From NCBI RefSeq assembly GCF_001592825.1, contig NZ_LTZG01000021.1:1-64000 (forward strand): a stretch of DNA of 64,000 bases, given 5' to 3'. Shown here piece after piece: positions 25,652-36,090 of the stretch. A program made the translations under genes and the position numbers. A model generated the notes under the pieces. The model saw only the letters and a program-made list of their open reading frames with translations. It ran no database searches and was not told the DNA's origin. The DNA is from Planococcus maritimus. GTDB taxonomy: Bacteria > Bacillota > Bacilli > Bacillales_A > Planococcaceae. Position 1 is the first letter of the stretch, and each line of letters opens with the position of its first letter.

Positions 25652-26101
25652 TTAAAGCATTTCAATCAAGCGTTGTTTCAATACTTCACGGTGTTCGACA
25701 TCTCGGCAGATAATTAAACACGTATCATCCCCGCAAATGGTCCCCAAAATTTCTTCCCAATCTAAATGATCAATCAATGAACCGATTGCATGGGCATTGC
25801 CCGGCAAAGTTTTCATAACCAAAAAATGACTTGCGCCGTCAATACTGACGAATGCATCGGTTAATGCGCGGTGTAATTTCTGCATTGGGTTAAAGCGCTG
25901 GTCTGCCGGCAAGCTGTATTTATAACGCCCATCCTGCAACGGTACTTTTACTAAATGCAATTCTTTAATATCGCGTGAAACGGTCGCTTGCGTCACTTCA
26001 TAGCCCGCTGCTTTCAATAAGTCGACCAAATCATCTTGCGTTTCGATTTCGCGATTTGAAATCAAGTCGCGGATTTTGATATGACGTTGTCCTTTGTTCA
26101 T
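25652..26101 (-). CDS. argR: Arginine repressor ArgR/AhrC
   Basis: This 149-residue protein has the N-terminal winged helix ([12 protein letters not shown], about 39-50) and the C-terminal hexamerisation and arginine-binding domain with [11 protein letters not shown] (about 124-134). With bound arginine it represses arginine synthesis and activates catabolism. The order argR-recN is conserved across Firmicutes. An ARG box just upstream suggests autoregulation. Confidence 0.94.
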   Translation of the reverse strand: MNKGQRHIKIRDLISNREIETQDDLVDLLKAAGYEVTQATVSRDIKELHLVKVPLQDGRYKYSLPADQRFNPMQKLHRALTDAFVSIDGASHFLVMKTLPGNAHAIGSLIDHLDWEEILGTICGDDTCLIICRDVEHREVLKQRLIEML

Positions 26102-26117
26102 GGTGCTCCCCCTTGAG

Positions 26118-26131
26118 TGAATAATTATTCC
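26118..26131. promoter_or_regulatory. ARG box (ArgR operator) before argR
   Basis: TGAATAATTATTCC matches the palindromic ARG box TGAATWWWWATTCA at 13 of 14 positions and lies 17 bases before the argR start codon. Confidence 0.65.
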
Positions 26132-26249
26132 AGATACTTTATATCGTACATCTAAACCACTTCGAAAACAAGGAAACTAGCTAGCACACTAGAACTATTT
26201 ACCCCTTATAATCAAAACTAAGTCATTTTTATTAATAAGATAATAAAAA

Positions 26250-26273
26250 AAGAACAGGGATTGGAATCCCTGG
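26250..26273 (-). terminator. Terminator after tlyA
   Basis: CAGGGA...TCCCTG (26256-26261 and 26268-26273) with a 6-base loop lies 5 bases past the stop and is followed on the minus strand by TTCTTTTTTTA. Confidence 0.8.
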
Positions 26274-26278
26274 CCTTT

Positions 26279-27124
26279 TTATGGTAAAAGTGTATTTTTT
26301 TCCTTAAATGCCAAGTGGGCATTCTCGACTACAGATGCCACTAAAGGCGCATCTGGCAATTCACTTTTAGCTGCCTGTTCATTCGATACCAAATGGAACA
26401 GGAACTCGATATTGCCTTCTCCACCCGTAATCGGCGAATGGGTCATTGCCTTCAGCTCGAATCCACAATCGACAGCATAAGCAGCCACTTTTTGCAGCAC
26501 TTCCTGATGCACCTTTGGATCCCGGACGATGCCTTTTTTACCGACTTTCTCACGTCCTGCCTCAAATTGCGGCTTGACGAGGGCGATGCAATCGCCTCCA
26601 GGAACTAAAATGGTCTTCAGTACTGGCAAGATAATGCGCAACGAGATAAAGGACACATCGATTGTCGCCACTTCCGGCAAGCCTTCCTGAAAATCTTCCG
26701 GCTTCGAATGGCGGAAGTTGGTGCGCTCCATGACCGTGACGCGCGGGTCTTGGCGTATTTTCCAGGCTAATTGATTATATCCGACATCCAGTGCATAGCC
26801 GTGGCGTGCACCGTTTTGAAGCGCGCAATCGGTAAATCCGCCGGTCGATGAGCCGATGTCGAGCATCATTTTACCTTCCACTGCGACATCAAATTCAGCA
26901 AGCGCTTTTTCGAGCTTCAAACCACCCCGGCTCACATACCTCAAATCGTTTCCCTTTTTCTCAAGCGGTGCGTCTTCCGGTATTTTCTCGCCGGGCTTTT
27001 CCAAACGTTCACTGCCTGAGAAAATAACGCCTGCCATGATGGCACGTTTAGCTTTTTCACGTGTTTCGCAAATGCCCCGTTCAACTAACAGAACATCTAC
27101 CCGTTCTTTTTTCACTTTATTCAT
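26279..27124 (-). CDS. tlyA: TlyA-family rRNA methyltransferase (YqxC)
   Basis: A 281-residue protein with an N-terminal S4 RNA-binding domain ([18 protein letters not shown], about 7-24) and an FtsJ-like methyltransferase domain with the S-adenosylmethionine motif [19 protein letters not shown] near 91-109. TlyA enzymes 2'-O-methylate cytidines of ribosomal RNA. Its ATG overlaps the dxs stop codon (ATGA), so the two are coupled. Hemolysin names for this family are historical. Confidence 0.9.
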   Translation of the reverse strand: MNKVKKERVDVLLVERGICETREKAKRAIMAGVIFSGSERLEKPGEKIPEDAPLEKKGNDLRYVSRGGLKLEKALAEFDVAVEGKMMLDIGSSTGGFTDCALQNGARHGYALDVGYNQLAWKIRQDPRVTVMERTNFRHSKPEDFQEGLPEVATIDVSFISLRIILPVLKTILVPGGDCIALVKPQFEAGREKVGKKGIVRDPKVHQEVLQKVAAYAVDCGFELKAMTHSPITGGEGNIEFLFHLVSNEQAAKSELPDAPLVASVVENAHLAFKEKNTLLP

Positions 27125-29025
27125 AGAGCGTTCGACCGCTCCTGTTGTGAATGCTTTATGCGCGATTTCACTTTCTTGACGACTTCGTCACTATTGAGAT
27201 CAATTTCATCCATCAATTCAGCGACATCGCCATGTTCAACAAAGAGATCCGGAATTCCCATACGGTCAATAACCGCACCCGTATGGCCATTATCCTGTGC
27301 GAATTCCAGTACCGCGCTGCCAAAGCCACCTTGCAATACCGCTTCTTCAATCGTCAGGACCGGTACGTTGCGGCCGAAAATTGAGGAAAGCATTTCTTCG
27401 TCCAACGGTTTGATAAAGCGGGCGTTGACAACTTCCACTTGAATACCTTGTTCGCGCAATTGCTCAGCTGCATGAAGCGCCATTGGAATCGTTGTGCCGA
27501 AAGTGAGGATGACGGCATCGCGCCCTTCTTCCAATACTTCCCAGCTGCCGATTGGAATGGCTTTTAACTCTTCGTCCATTGCAACACCTAGGCCATTGCC
27601 TCGAGGATAGCGCAATGCAATTGGGCCGTCATTGTAATCAATTGCTGTTTTGACCATATGCTGCCCTTCGTTTTCATCTTTAGGCATCATCAATACCATG
27701 TTCGGTAAATGGCGCAAGAAAGCGATATCGAACACGCCTTGATGCGTTTCCCCATCCGCTCCGACCAGGCCAGAGCGGTCAATGCCGATAAAGACATTTA
27801 AGTTCTGGCGACAAATGTCATGGACAATTTGATCGTAAGCACGCTGAAGGAACGTTGAGTAGATAGCCAAGAACGGCTTCATCCCTTGCGTTGCAAGTCC
27901 GGCTGCCATTGTGGTGGCATGCTGTTCGGCGATGCCAACATCAAACATCCGCTCAGGGAACTCAGAAGCAAAGCCTTCGAGTTTCGATCCGACCGGCATT
28001 GCCGGTGTAATCGCAACGATACGTTCGTCAGTACGCGCCAGTTTGCGGGCAGTCTCAGCGATCAAACCGCTCCATGAAGGGGCTTTGGAAGAGGATTTCA
28101 CCAAATCGCCAGTTTCCATCTTATAAGGCCCAATTCCGTGCCATGTGCCGATTTTATCTTGCTCGGCAGGCAAATAGCCTTTGCCTTTTTTCGTGATGAC
28201 ATGAAGAAGCACAGGGCCTTTCGTTTTCTTCGCATATTCTAGGTTGTCTTGTAGTTCTTCCAGGTCATGGCCATCAATTGGGCCAAGATACGTGAACCCA
28301 AGTTCCTCGAAGAACATGCCGGAGACGACCAAGTATTTTAAGCTATCTTTTACGCGCTCAGCTGTAGAAGCGAGCTTGCCGCCAACAGCCGGCACTTTTT
28401 TCAACAAGTACTCAAGGTCGTCTTTGACTTTATTGTATTTTCCAGCTGTCCGCATACGGCCGAGTACGCTGTGCAGCGCCCCGACATTCGGTGCAATCGA
28501 CATTTCGTTATCGTTGAGAATGACGGTCATGTCTGTCTGGGCGTGGCCGATGTGATTCAACGCCTCAAAAGCCATACCACCCGTCAAAGCGCCATCACCG
28601 ATGATCGGAATAACGTAATTCTTGTCTTTTTTAATATCACGCGCTGCCGCCATGCCCATTGCTGCAGACAGGGAAGTGGAACTATGGCCAGTTTCCCAGA
28701 CATCGTGATCGCTTTCATTGCGTTTAGGGAAGCCGCAAAGGCCCTTGAATTTACGTAGCGTGTCGAATTGATCCGCGCGTCCCGTTAAGATTTTATGGAC
28801 ATAAGATTGATGCCCAACATCCCAGATCAATTTATCGTCCGGGCTGTCGAATACTCGGTGAAGCGCAATTGTTAATTCCACCACGCCGAGGTTTGGTCCG
28901 ATATGCCCCCCCGTTTTTGAAAGATTTTCTATCAGAAATCGACGGATATCTTCACTTAAAAGCTCTAATTGCTCAGAATTCAGCTCTTTTAGGAAAGATG
29001 GACCAGTTATCGAATGAAGATCCAT
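27121..29025 (-). CDS. dxs: 1-deoxy-D-xylulose-5-phosphate synthase
   Basis: This 634-residue thiamine-diphosphate enzyme joins pyruvate and glyceraldehyde-3-phosphate at the start of the MEP isoprenoid pathway. It shows the cofactor motif [15 protein letters not shown] ending NDNEMSI (about 150-180), the DVGIAEQHA block with the catalytic Glu, and the [18 protein letters not shown] block. Downstream tlyA overlaps it; ispA lies 93 bp upstream in the same direction. Length is typical. Confidence 0.95.
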   Translation of the reverse strand: MDLHSITGPSFLKELNSEQLELLSEDIRRFLIENLSKTGGHIGPNLGVVELTIALHRVFDSPDDKLIWDVGHQSYVHKILTGRADQFDTLRKFKGLCGFPKRNESDHDVWETGHSSTSLSAAMGMAAARDIKKDKNYVIPIIGDGALTGGMAFEALNHIGHAQTDMTVILNDNEMSIAPNVGALHSVLGRMRTAGKYNKVKDDLEYLLKKVPAVGGKLASTAERVKDSLKYLVVSGMFFEELGFTYLGPIDGHDLEELQDNLEYAKKTKGPVLLHVITKKGKGYLPAEQDKIGTWHGIGPYKMETGDLVKSSSKAPSWSGLIAETARKLARTDERIVAITPAMPVGSKLEGFASEFPERMFDVGIAEQHATTMAAGLATQGMKPFLAIYSTFLQRAYDQIVHDICRQNLNVFIGIDRSGLVGADGETHQGVFDIAFLRHLPNMVLMMPKDENEGQHMVKTAIDYNDGPIALRYPRGNGLGVAMDEELKAIPIGSWEVLEEGRDAVILTFGTTIPMALHAAEQLREQGIQVEVVNARFIKPLDEEMLSSIFGRNVPVLTIEEAVLQGGFGSAVLEFAQDNGHTGAVIDRMGIPDLFVEHGDVAELMDEIDLNSDEVVKKVKSRIKHSQQERSNAL

Positions 29026-29118
29026 TTGCCATCACACACCTTTTTCTATATTTTCCTGTATTGTTGTCTCCCCATATTATAGCAAGACAGGGCAAATGTA
29101 CAAACAAGAGCCCTATTT

Positions 29119-29997
29119 TCAGCTTTTGCGCTGGACGATCAGCTCGGTCAATTCCTTCAATAATTGCTGGTCACCCGGCAGCCCAGCAATAGCATCGAGC
29201 GCTTGTTGTGCGTGATAGTCCAATTTTTCTTTTGCTTTTGGCAATGTCAAAATGCCGGGATACGTACTTTTATCGCTCGTTTCATCTTTACCCGCCGTTT
29301 TTCCGAGTTCTTCGGAAGTGCCCGTAACATCCAAAATATCATCTTGGATTTGGAAGGCTAAGCCAAGATGGCGGCCGAATGTTGAAAGCGCCATCAATTG
29401 TTCAGCGTTTGCACCGCCTAAGATCGCACCAGAAATGATGCTGTACGTCAATAATGCCCCTGTTTTCAATAAATGCACTTGTTCTAATTGCTCTAGAGTC
29501 AGCTGTTTTTCTTCCCCTTCGATGTCGAGCACTTGACCGCCGACCATTCCTTCCGCACCGGCTGAAGTCGACAACAGATCAATGAGTCGCACTTTATCTT
29601 CAGCGGAAACATTTTCCAAGCGCGCCAAGATGCCAAAGCTAAACGTTAATAAAGCGTCTCCTGCCAGAATGGCAATAGCTTCCCCGAATACTTTATGGTT
29701 GGTCGGCATGCCGCGCCGCAAATCGTCATTGTCCATGCTCGGCAAATCATCATGGATTAAGGAATATGTATGGATCATTTCAATCGCAGCCGCTACTTTC
29801 AAGGCATCGGGATGGGCTGCACCTTGTTCATGCATGGTCGCGAGCAAGAGCATCGGCCGGATGCGCTTACCACCGGCCTGAAGCGAATAATGCATCGATT
29901 CCTTTAAGGATTCAGGAATGGACAAAGCACTGATTAATTCCGCCATCTCTTGCTGAATTACCGGTTCATAATGGGTTCTGAATTGGCTTAAGTTCAT
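29119..29997 (-). CDS. ispA: Farnesyl diphosphate synthase
   Basis: A 292-residue all-helical prenyl synthase. The first Asp-rich motif is DDLPSMDNDD (about 83-92) and the second is DDILD (about 223-227). It condenses dimethylallyl and isopentenyl diphosphates to farnesyl diphosphate and follows naturally from dxs downstream. Its start overlaps the xseB stop by 4 bases. The product chain length is inferred from the family and from the synteny with B. subtilis ispA. Confidence 0.92.
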   Translation of the reverse strand: MNLSQFRTHYEPVIQQEMAELISALSIPESLKESMHYSLQAGGKRIRPMLLLATMHEQGAAHPDALKVAAAIEMIHTYSLIHDDLPSMDNDDLRRGMPTNHKVFGEAIAILAGDALLTFSFGILARLENVSAEDKVRLIDLLSTSAGAEGMVGGQVLDIEGEEKQLTLEQLEQVHLLKTGALLTYSIISGAILGGANAEQLMALSTFGRHLGLAFQIQDDILDVTGTSEELGKTAGKDETSDKSTYPGILTLPKAKEKLDYHAQQALDAIAGLPGDQQLLKELTELIVQRKS

Positions 29998-30230
29998 TGG
30001 GCATTTCCTTCCCCTTCGATTTCAGCCGGAACTTCTTTTCCATCTTTCATCATCGTCACCAGCTGGGTTTCGGCATTTTTCAATTTGTCATGGCATAGTT
30101 TCGACAACTCCATACCTTTTTGGTAAAGCGTTAGCGCTTCTTCAAGCGGCACATCGCCTTGCTCCAGAAGTTTGACAATTTCTTCTAATTGCTCCATTGC
30201 GTCATTGAACATCATGTTCTTTTCTGCCAT
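29994..30230 (-). CDS. xseB: Exodeoxyribonuclease VII small subunit
   Basis: A 78-residue helical protein with the family signature FNDAMEQLEEIVKLLEQGDVPLEEALTLY at 8-36 (in two helices). It binds the large subunit to form exonuclease VII. The start follows the xseA stop directly (TAAATG) and the end overlaps ispA, so xseA-xseB-ispA are translationally coupled. Confidence 0.93.
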   Translation of the reverse strand: MAEKNMMFNDAMEQLEEIVKLLEQGDVPLEEALTLYQKGMELSKLCHDKLKNAETQLVTMMKDGKEVPAEIEGEGNAQ

Positions 30231-31583
30231 TTACTCGCGCTCCTTTTCTTTTGCATCGATTGCTTCGATGACGGTTTTGATTTCCCCGTCTTTCAATGAA
30301 AGGCTCAGCTGGTCACCAAGCTCCAGCTGGTCAACTGATTTCACCACTTCGCCATGCTTAAAAGGGATCGCATAGCCCCTATCCATGATCTTCAACGGAC
30401 TTAGTGCATCTAGCGTACGGATAGCAGATTTTAATTGTTGCTCCCGTTGATTGAATACATTGGCGATACGCTGGTCGAGACGGTCGCCGAGAATGGCCAA
30501 ATCCCGTTCGGCCTGGCGGATGCGGTCGCTTGGGTTGCGGTTGTCCAATTGGCGTGACAGCATGGTTAAGCGGTCTCCTGTGCGCCGGACTGTCAGCACG
30601 GTTTCCCGCTGCAGCGCATCCGCAGCACGTTCAATGCGTTCGATAAATGGCCGATATAGCCGGTCCGGATAAGCCATCGGATAGGAATTTTGCAGTTGCG
30701 TCAGCCGGATGCGACGCTGTTCCAAATCATTTGTCATATGGCGGAACATTATTTGTCGCTGCCCCATGACTCGCTCAAGCAATTCAATACGGCTTGGCAC
30801 CGCGAGCTCTGCGGCAGCTGTTGGAGTAGCTGCGCGCAAGTCTGCGACGAAATCAGCGATGGTCGTATCCGTTTCGTGACCAACCGCTGAAATGATGGGG
30901 ATCTTTGAGTCGTGGATCGCTCGTGCCACCGCTTCTTCGTTGAACGCCCATAAATCTTCGATTGAGCCGCCTCCGCGCCCGACAATCAATACATCGCTGT
31001 CGGTACGGTTGGCTTGCTGGATCGATTGGACAATCGACTGGACGGCCCCTTGTCCTTGTACGAGTGTCGGAAACAGCACGATTTGTGCTAGCGGATAACG
31101 GCGCTTGAGCGTCGTGATGATATCGCGCACCGCAGCACCTGTCTGCGCCGTGATAACCGCCACTTTTTCAGGGAATCGAGGAAGTGCCTGTTTGTGATCG
31201 GCGTTGAAGATGCCTTCTTTGTTGAGCTTTTCCTTTAACTGTTCAAACGCCAAATAATAATCGCCGATGCCATCAGGCTGCATCGACTGGGCATACAATT
31301 GGTATTGGCCCGATGCCTCATAGACGGAGATATCGCCGCGGATCAACACCGTCATGCCGCTTTCCGGGCGAAATTTCATCGATTTCGCACGCGCTGAGAA
31401 CATGACAGCCGGCATGCGGGCTTTTTGGTCTTTCAACGTGAAATAGATATGCCCGCTCGTATGGATTTTAACGTTCGACAACTCGCCTTTTACGTAAACA
31501 TCACGCAAATGAGGATCGGCATCGAATTTTTTCTTTATGTACTTCGTTAACGCTGCAACACTTAAGTACGGGTCGGTCGCCAA
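30231..31583 (-). CDS. xseA: Exodeoxyribonuclease VII large subunit
   Basis: A 450-residue protein with an N-terminal OB fold (about 5-100), the catalytic domain with VGHETDTTIADFVADLRAATPTAAAE split over about 240-265, a coiled coil near 280-400 and a short C-terminal beta segment. It degrades single-stranded DNA from both ends. Translation appears to begin at TTG (31581-31583), with GGGG 8 bases before it and no suitable ATG nearby. It is 72 bp downstream of folD, after a terminator-like hairpin. Confidence 0.93.
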   Translation of the reverse strand: MATDPYLSVAALTKYIKKKFDADPHLRDVYVKGELSNVKIHTSGHIYFTLKDQKARMPAVMFSARAKSMKFRPESGMTVLIRGDISVYEASGQYQLYAQSMQPDGIGDYYLAFEQLKEKLNKEGIFNADHKQALPRFPEKVAVITAQTGAAVRDIITTLKRRYPLAQIVLFPTLVQGQGAVQSIVQSIQQANRTDSDVLIVGRGGGSIEDLWAFNEEAVARAIHDSKIPIISAVGHETDTTIADFVADLRAATPTAAAELAVPSRIELLERVMGQRQIMFRHMTNDLEQRRIRLTQLQNSYPMAYPDRLYRPFIERIERAADALQRETVLTVRRTGDRLTMLSRQLDNRNPSDRIRQAERDLAILGDRLDQRIANVFNQREQQLKSAIRTLDALSPLKIMDRGYAIPFKHGEVVKSVDQLELGDQLSLSLKDGEIKTVIEAIDAKEKERE

Positions 31584-31610
31584 AATGTCAACCCCTGTCT
31601 ATAGAAAGTA

Positions 31611-31639
31611 AAAAGCTGTCTTTCTTTCGAAAAACAGCT
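31611..31639 (-). terminator. Hairpin after folD
   Basis: AGCTGT (31614-31619) pairs with ACAGCT (31634-31639) and TTTTTAC follows on the minus strand. The short stem suggests partial termination before xseA. Confidence 0.6.
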
Positions 31640-31655
31640 CTATTTGCTATTCATT

Positions 31656-32531
31656 TTACACGCTTTCGGCAGCTTTGTCTTTCGATAATCCTTTTTCTGC
31701 CGACTGCAATGTGTTTTCCATCAACATCGCGATCGTCATCGGCCCAACGCCGCCCGGTACAGGCGTGATGAAGCTTGCTTGCTCGCGTACTGCTTCGAAA
31801 TCGACGTCGCCGCAAAGCTTGCCGTTTTCGTCGCGGTTCATGCCGACGTCAATGACGACTGCGTCTTTCTTGATATGGTCTGCACCGATAAACTTCGCCC
31901 GCCCAATGGCCGCGATAATGATATCCGCTTGATTGGTCATCGCTTTCAAATCCGGCGTCTTGGAATGGCAATAAGTCACAGTCGCATCTTTTTGCAGCAG
32001 CAATTGGCCAACCGGTTTTCCAACAATATTGCTGCGGCCAATCACGACGGCGTGTTTGCCTGCTGGGTCAATGCCGTAATGTTCAAGCAGCACCATCACC
32101 CCATGCGGCGTACACGGTAAAAACGCCTCTTTGCCGATCATCATATTGCCGACTGAAATCGGATGGAAGCCATCGACATCTTTCTCTGGGGCAATTGCGG
32201 TGATGATCTTGAATTCGTCAATCTGGGCAGGAAGCGGCAATTGTACCAAGATGCCGTGGATTTCCGGATCGTTGTTCAATTCGTCAATCTTCTCCAGCAG
32301 TTCCTGCTCGGATAGTGAGGCAGGGTATAGATGAAGGTCCGAGCGCATGCCGAGCGATTCACAGGTCTTCTTTTTATTTTTAACGTAAGTTTGCGAAGCG
32401 GAATCGTCGCCCACCAGAATGACCGATAGGCCAGGAGTGATTCCATTTGTTTTCAATCTTTCTACACGTTGTTGCACTTGCTCTTTAATTTTCAGGCTAA
32501 CGGCTTTTCCATCAATCAATTCAGCAGTCAC
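31656..32531 (-). CDS. folD: Bifunctional methylenetetrahydrofolate dehydrogenase/cyclohydrolase
   Basis: This 291-residue enzyme interconverts 5,10-methylene-, methenyl- and 10-formyl-tetrahydrofolate with NADP. The active Lys lies in TYVKNKKKTCE (about 49-59), and the cofactor region has VIGRSNIVGKPVGQLLL and the PVPGGVGPMT block. It starts with GTG (32529-32531), with GGAGG upstream. It links one-carbon units made by the glycine cleavage enzymes in this window to purine and formyl-Met synthesis. Confidence 0.94.
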   Translation of the reverse strand: MTAELIDGKAVSLKIKEQVQQRVERLKTNGITPGLSVILVGDDSASQTYVKNKKKTCESLGMRSDLHLYPASLSEQELLEKIDELNNDPEIHGILVQLPLPAQIDEFKIITAIAPEKDVDGFHPISVGNMMIGKEAFLPCTPHGVMVLLEHYGIDPAGKHAVVIGRSNIVGKPVGQLLLQKDATVTYCHSKTPDLKAMTNQADIIIAAIGRAKFIGADHIKKDAVVIDVGMNRDENGKLCGDVDFEAVREQASFITPVPGGVGPMTIAMLMENTLQSAEKGLSKDKAAESV

Positions 32532-32548
32532 GTAGATTCCTCCAATGA

Positions 32549-32941
32549 TTAGTTCGCAGTTTGGTCAGTAAATTTCGAAAGAACGCCGTTGACGAAGCGG
32601 CTTGACTTGTCGTCCCCAAAAGTTTTGCTCAATTCAATCGCTTCGTTCAAAACGACTCGGCTAGGAGCATCATCCATGTATTCCAGTTCAAAAACAGCCA
32701 TGCGCAAAATCGTCCGTTCGACTTTTGGCAAACGTTCAAGCGACCAGTTTTGTAAGTGGCCTTTCAATTTATCGTCAATTTCCTGTTGCTTGCTGTTCGT
32801 ACCTTCTACTAACAATTTATAGAATTGGTCTGTCTCGCCTTCCATGACATGTTCCATTGCTTCTGCAATCGTCAATTCGGTTCCATCGAGCTGGAATAGC
32901 GTCTGAAGCGCTTTTTCCCGTGCTTCGTGTCGTTTCATCAT
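32549..32941 (-). CDS. nusB: Transcription antitermination factor NusB
   Basis: A 130-residue all-helical RNA-binding protein that joins NusE on boxA of rRNA leaders. It contains the conserved start KRHEAREKALQTLFQLD and the SRFVNGVL segment near the C-terminus. The start at 32941 is preferred to upstream in-frame codons because GGAG lies 9 bases before it; a second ATG immediately after is equally possible. It follows yqhY and precedes folD. Confidence 0.93.
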   Translation of the reverse strand: MMKRHEAREKALQTLFQLDGTELTIAEAMEHVMEGETDQFYKLLVEGTNSKQQEIDDKLKGHLQNWSLERLPKVERTILRMAVFELEYMDDAPSRVVLNEAIELSKTFGDDKSSRFVNGVLSKFTDQTAN

Positions 32942-33060
32942 AATTCCGGTCTCCTTTTCAAGCTGATTATCCACCCATTATACAGGTAATCGCACGGAAC
33001 TTCCAAGTTTGAAATGTTCCAACAAATCGCCACAGTGACTGTGGGATCCATAAAAAAGAA

Positions 33061-33096
33061 GGCTGGCCGGAACATGCATCAGCATGTCCGGGCAGC
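33061..33096 (-). terminator. Terminator after yqhY
   Basis: A long imperfect stem (33061-33077 with 33082-33096) is followed on the minus strand by TTCTTTTTTA, 8 bases past the yqhY stop. Confidence 0.85.
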
Positions 33097-33103
33097 CTGC
33101 TTA

Positions 33104-33496
33104 TCAGTCCTGGGGATGGTCGAAACGTATACCGGTAATGTGCACGTTCACTTCTTGCGTCTGCAATGAAGTCATCGTCTCTAAGGTCTGGCGGACTTGT
33201 TCTTGGATCTTTTTAGCCGTATTCGGAATCGATACCCCGAAATCGACGACACAATAGACATCAATCGCCAAGCCTTCATCCGATAATTCGGTTTTGATGC
33301 CTTTGCCGTGGACTTTTTTGCCCAGTCGTTCCACAACGCCGGATGCAAAATTGCCGCGCATGCTGGCAACGCCTTCGATATCAGTCGCAGCAATACTCGC
33401 GATTATTTCCAGCACTTCCGGCGCGACTTCGATATTTCCAAGATCCTGTGCGCCGGGTGATTTCATTTTCACATAAGGGATTACTTTTTCTGCCAT
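33104..33496 (-). CDS. yqhY: Asp23/Gls24-family envelope stress protein YqhY
   Basis: A 130-residue alkaline-shock-like protein with the family core LEIIASIAATDIEGVASMRG (about 29-48) and the DVYCVVDFGVSIPNTAKKIQEQV segment. YqhY sits next to accB-accC in most Firmicutes and is thought to affect acetyl-CoA carboxylase activity; the same arrangement is seen here, 14 bp after accC. There is no membrane segment. The molecular activity is not established. Confidence 0.9.
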   Translation of the reverse strand: MAEKVIPYVKMKSPGAQDLGNIEVAPEVLEIIASIAATDIEGVASMRGNFASGVVERLGKKVHGKGIKTELSDEGLAIDVYCVVDFGVSIPNTAKKIQEQVRQTLETMTSLQTQEVNVHITGIRFDHPQD

Positions 33497-33510
33497 TTAA
33501 CTATTCCTCC

Positions 33511-34863
33511 TCAGGAGCCCATTACATCGTATTTTTCCAGGAATTTGGTATTAAAGTCCCCGGATTTGAACACCTCATGATCCATGAGGCGAAGATGGAA
33601 TGGAATGGTCGTGAAGACGCCTTCGACGACAAACTCATCGAGCGCGCGCTTCATCTTGGACACCGCTTCTTCGCGCGTATCGGCGAATGTGATGAGCTTC
33701 GCCACCATCGAATCATAATAAGGCGGGATTGAGTAGCCTGAATACATCGCAGAATCGACGCGCACGCCCATTCCACCCGGCGGCAAGTACATGTCTACAC
33801 GGCCGGCTGAAGGCATGAAATTCTTCAACGGATTTTCAGCGTTGATGCGGCATTCAATCGACCAGCCTTTGAACGTCACATCTTCTTGTTTATAAGCGAG
33901 AGTTTCGCCCGAAGCGACTTTCAATTGCTGTTGGATCAAATCAATGCCGGTAATCATTTCAGTGACAGGATGCTCAACTTGAATTCGTGTATTCATTTCC
34001 ATGAAATAGAACTTTTGGTTGACGGCATCAAAAATAAACTCAACCGTGCCGGCACCGCGGTAATTAACTGCTTGTGCTGCTTTTACAGCCGCTTCGCCCA
34101 TTTCCGCTCTCAACTCTGCAGACAATGCAGGAGATGGCGCTTCTTCGACAAGCTTTTGCATGCGGCGTTGGATCGAGCAATCGCGTTCGCCGAGATGGAT
34201 GGCGTTGCCATGCGAATCAGCCAGCACCTGGATTTCGATATGGCGGAAATCCTCGATGAATTTCTCGATATAAACGCCGGGATTACCGAAAGCCGCTGCT
34301 GCTTCTTTTTGCGTCATATTGAGGCCTTTGATAAAGTCTTCGCGTGTTCTCGCTACGCGAATCCCTTTGCCCCCGCCTCCTGCTGTCGCTTTGATGATGA
34401 CCGGGAAACCGATTTTTTCAGCAATTTCCAAGCCTTCCTCTTCGCTGCCGACGATCCCTGTAGAGCCTGGGACAACCGGTACGTTCGCTTGGCGCATCGT
34501 TTCGCGGGCTACGTCTTTTGTACCCATTTTCGAAATCGCCGCTGCGGTCGGTCCGATGAACATGATGTCGCATGCTTCACACAGTTCGGCAAAGCTGGAG
34601 TTTTCAGCGAGGAACCCATACCCCGGATGGATGCCGTCGCAATTCGTCAACTTGGCCACGCTGATGATATTGGAAAAGTTCAAATAGCTGTCTTTTGATA
34701 GTTTCGGTCCGATGCAATACGCTTCGTCAGCCAGTTCAACGTGAAGCGCTTCCTTATCCGCTTCAGAATAAACCGCTACGGTCTGGATATCGAGCTCTTT
34801 GCAGGCACGGATGATCCGTACGGCGATTTCTCCGCGGTTGGCAATTAATACTTTTTTCATCAT
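33511..34863 (-). CDS. accC: Acetyl-CoA carboxylase, biotin carboxylase subunit
   Basis: This 450-residue ATP-grasp enzyme carboxylates biotin on AccB. The N-terminal [15 protein letters not shown], the glycine loop [14 protein letters not shown] (about 159-172), the active site [13 protein letters not shown] (about 291-303) and the C-terminal domain are complete. It may also serve the carboxyltransferase encoded at 2077-3618, since no other biotin carboxylase is in the window (inference). GGAGGGGC precedes a double ATG; either could be used. Confidence 0.95.
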   Translation of the reverse strand: MMKKVLIANRGEIAVRIIRACKELDIQTVAVYSEADKEALHVELADEAYCIGPKLSKDSYLNFSNIISVAKLTNCDGIHPGYGFLAENSSFAELCEACDIMFIGPTAAAISKMGTKDVARETMRQANVPVVPGSTGIVGSEEEGLEIAEKIGFPVIIKATAGGGGKGIRVARTREDFIKGLNMTQKEAAAAFGNPGVYIEKFIEDFRHIEIQVLADSHGNAIHLGERDCSIQRRMQKLVEEAPSPALSAELRAEMGEAAVKAAQAVNYRGAGTVEFIFDAVNQKFYFMEMNTRIQVEHPVTEMITGIDLIQQQLKVASGETLAYKQEDVTFKGWSIECRINAENPLKNFMPSAGRVDMYLPPGGMGVRVDSAMYSGYSIPPYYDSMVAKLITFADTREEAVSKMKRALDEFVVEGVFTTIPFHLRLMDHEVFKSGDFNTKFLEKYDVMGS

Positions 34864-34876
34864 TGTCAGCCCCTCC

Positions 34877-35386
34877 TCAATTTGCTTTTACGAGGAACAA
34901 AGGCTGACCGTATTCGACCAATTGGCCGTCTTTGACTAGGATTTCAGCGATTTCCCCATCCACTTCTGCTTCGATTTCGTTAAAGAGCTTCATCGCTTCA
35001 ACGATGCAGACAACTTGATCTGCAGAAACTTTCGTCCCGACAGCCACATAAGCTTCTTCTTCCGGTGATGGCGATTGATAGAACGTGCCGACCATCGGCG
35101 ACAGGATCTTATGCAAGTCTTCGTTTGAAGCATTTCCAGCCTCTGCCGTTTCCGTTTGTACCGGCTGTTCTGTTGGTGCCGATTCAACTGATTCGACTTG
35201 TTTTGGAGCGGATGGTGCATCTTTTTGTACAGGCGCTTCCACCACTTTGGATTGGACGGCTGGTTGTGAAGGGTTAGATGCATTTTTCTTCATCTTGACT
35301 TTCACCCCGTCGAATTCATAGCTGAATTCGTCGATAGAAGATTGATCTACCAATTTAATAATTTCGCGAATTTCCTGGATTTTCAT
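34877..35386 (-). CDS. accB: Acetyl-CoA carboxylase, biotin carboxyl carrier protein
   Basis: A 169-residue protein: an N-terminal helical segment (1-34), a Pro/Ala/Glu/Gln-rich linker (about 35-90) and a C-terminal biotinyl domain with Lys133 in EAMKLFNE. The 126-bp gap upstream to efp is where the spoIIIAA-AH operon stands in spore-forming Bacillus; here it holds only the efp terminator and promoter-type DNA. accC follows 13 bp downstream. Confidence 0.95.
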   Translation of the reverse strand: MKIQEIREIIKLVDQSSIDEFSYEFDGVKVKMKKNASNPSQPAVQSKVVEAPVQKDAPSAPKQVESVESAPTEQPVQTETAEAGNASNEDLHKILSPMVGTFYQSPSPEEEAYVAVGTKVSADQVVCIVEAMKLFNEIEAEVDGEIAEILVKDGQLVEYGQPLFLVKAN

Positions 35387-35482
35387 AGAATACCTACTCC
35401 CCTGTTATGTAATGATTTTTAGCTACTTTCCCATTTTAGACTTTTTCGAATCATTTTGAAATAGCAAGCCCGACATTTTAAA

Positions 35483-35507
35483 AAAAGGCCCCTTAAAAGA
35501 GGCCTTT
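35483..35507 (-). terminator. Terminator of efp
   Basis: AAAAGGCC (35483-35490) pairs with GGCCTTT (35501-35507), 5 bases past the stop, and seven T follow on the minus strand. Confidence 0.85.
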
Positions 35508-35512
35508 CTTAC

Positions 35513-36073
35513 TTATTGGGCACGTGAGACGTATGAAGAATCGGTTGTATTGATGATTAGTTTATCCCCTTGATTGATGAAAAACGGCACTTGGACAGAA
35601 AGCCCAGTTGTTAAAATCGCCGGTTTTGATCCACCGCTCGCCGTATCTCCTTTGATGCCCGGATCTGTTTCAGCCACTTCCAGAACAACCGTGTTCGGCA
35701 ATTCGACACCGAGCACTTCCCCGTGATATTGAATCACTTGGACGTCCATGTTTTCTTGCAGGAACTTCAATTCATACTCGATGCTTTTTTCCGGCAATTC
35801 GATTTGGTCGTATGTTTCGTTGTCCATGAATGCGTGCATATCGCCATTAGCATACAAATACTGCATTTTGCGGTTATCGATTTGGGCTTTTGCTACTTTC
35901 TCGCCAGCGCGGAAAGTTTTTTCATTGACCGCTCCAGTGCGCAAATTACGTAGTTTCGAACGGACAAACGCCGCCCCTTTACCTGGTTTTACGTGCTGGA
36001 ATTCCATGACACGCCAAATATCGTTATCTACTTCGATGGTCAATCCTGTTTTAAAATCGTTTACTGAAATCAT
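35513..36073 (-). CDS. efp: Elongation factor P
   Basis: This 186-residue three-domain protein has the tip loop PGKGAAF with Lys32, the residue that is modified in many bacteria. It relieves ribosome stalling at proline runs. It lies 17 bp after the PepP-type gene, as in most Firmicutes. Domain III ends with the SYVSRAQ tail. No modification enzyme genes are seen nearby. Confidence 0.95.
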   Translation of the reverse strand: MISVNDFKTGLTIEVDNDIWRVMEFQHVKPGKGAAFVRSKLRNLRTGAVNEKTFRAGEKVAKAQIDNRKMQYLYANGDMHAFMDNETYDQIELPEKSIEYELKFLQENMDVQVIQYHGEVLGVELPNTVVLEVAETDPGIKGDTASGGSKPAILTTGLSVQVPFFINQGDKLIINTTDSSYVSRAQ

Positions 36074-36090
36074 TATAGTTCCTCCGTTTG

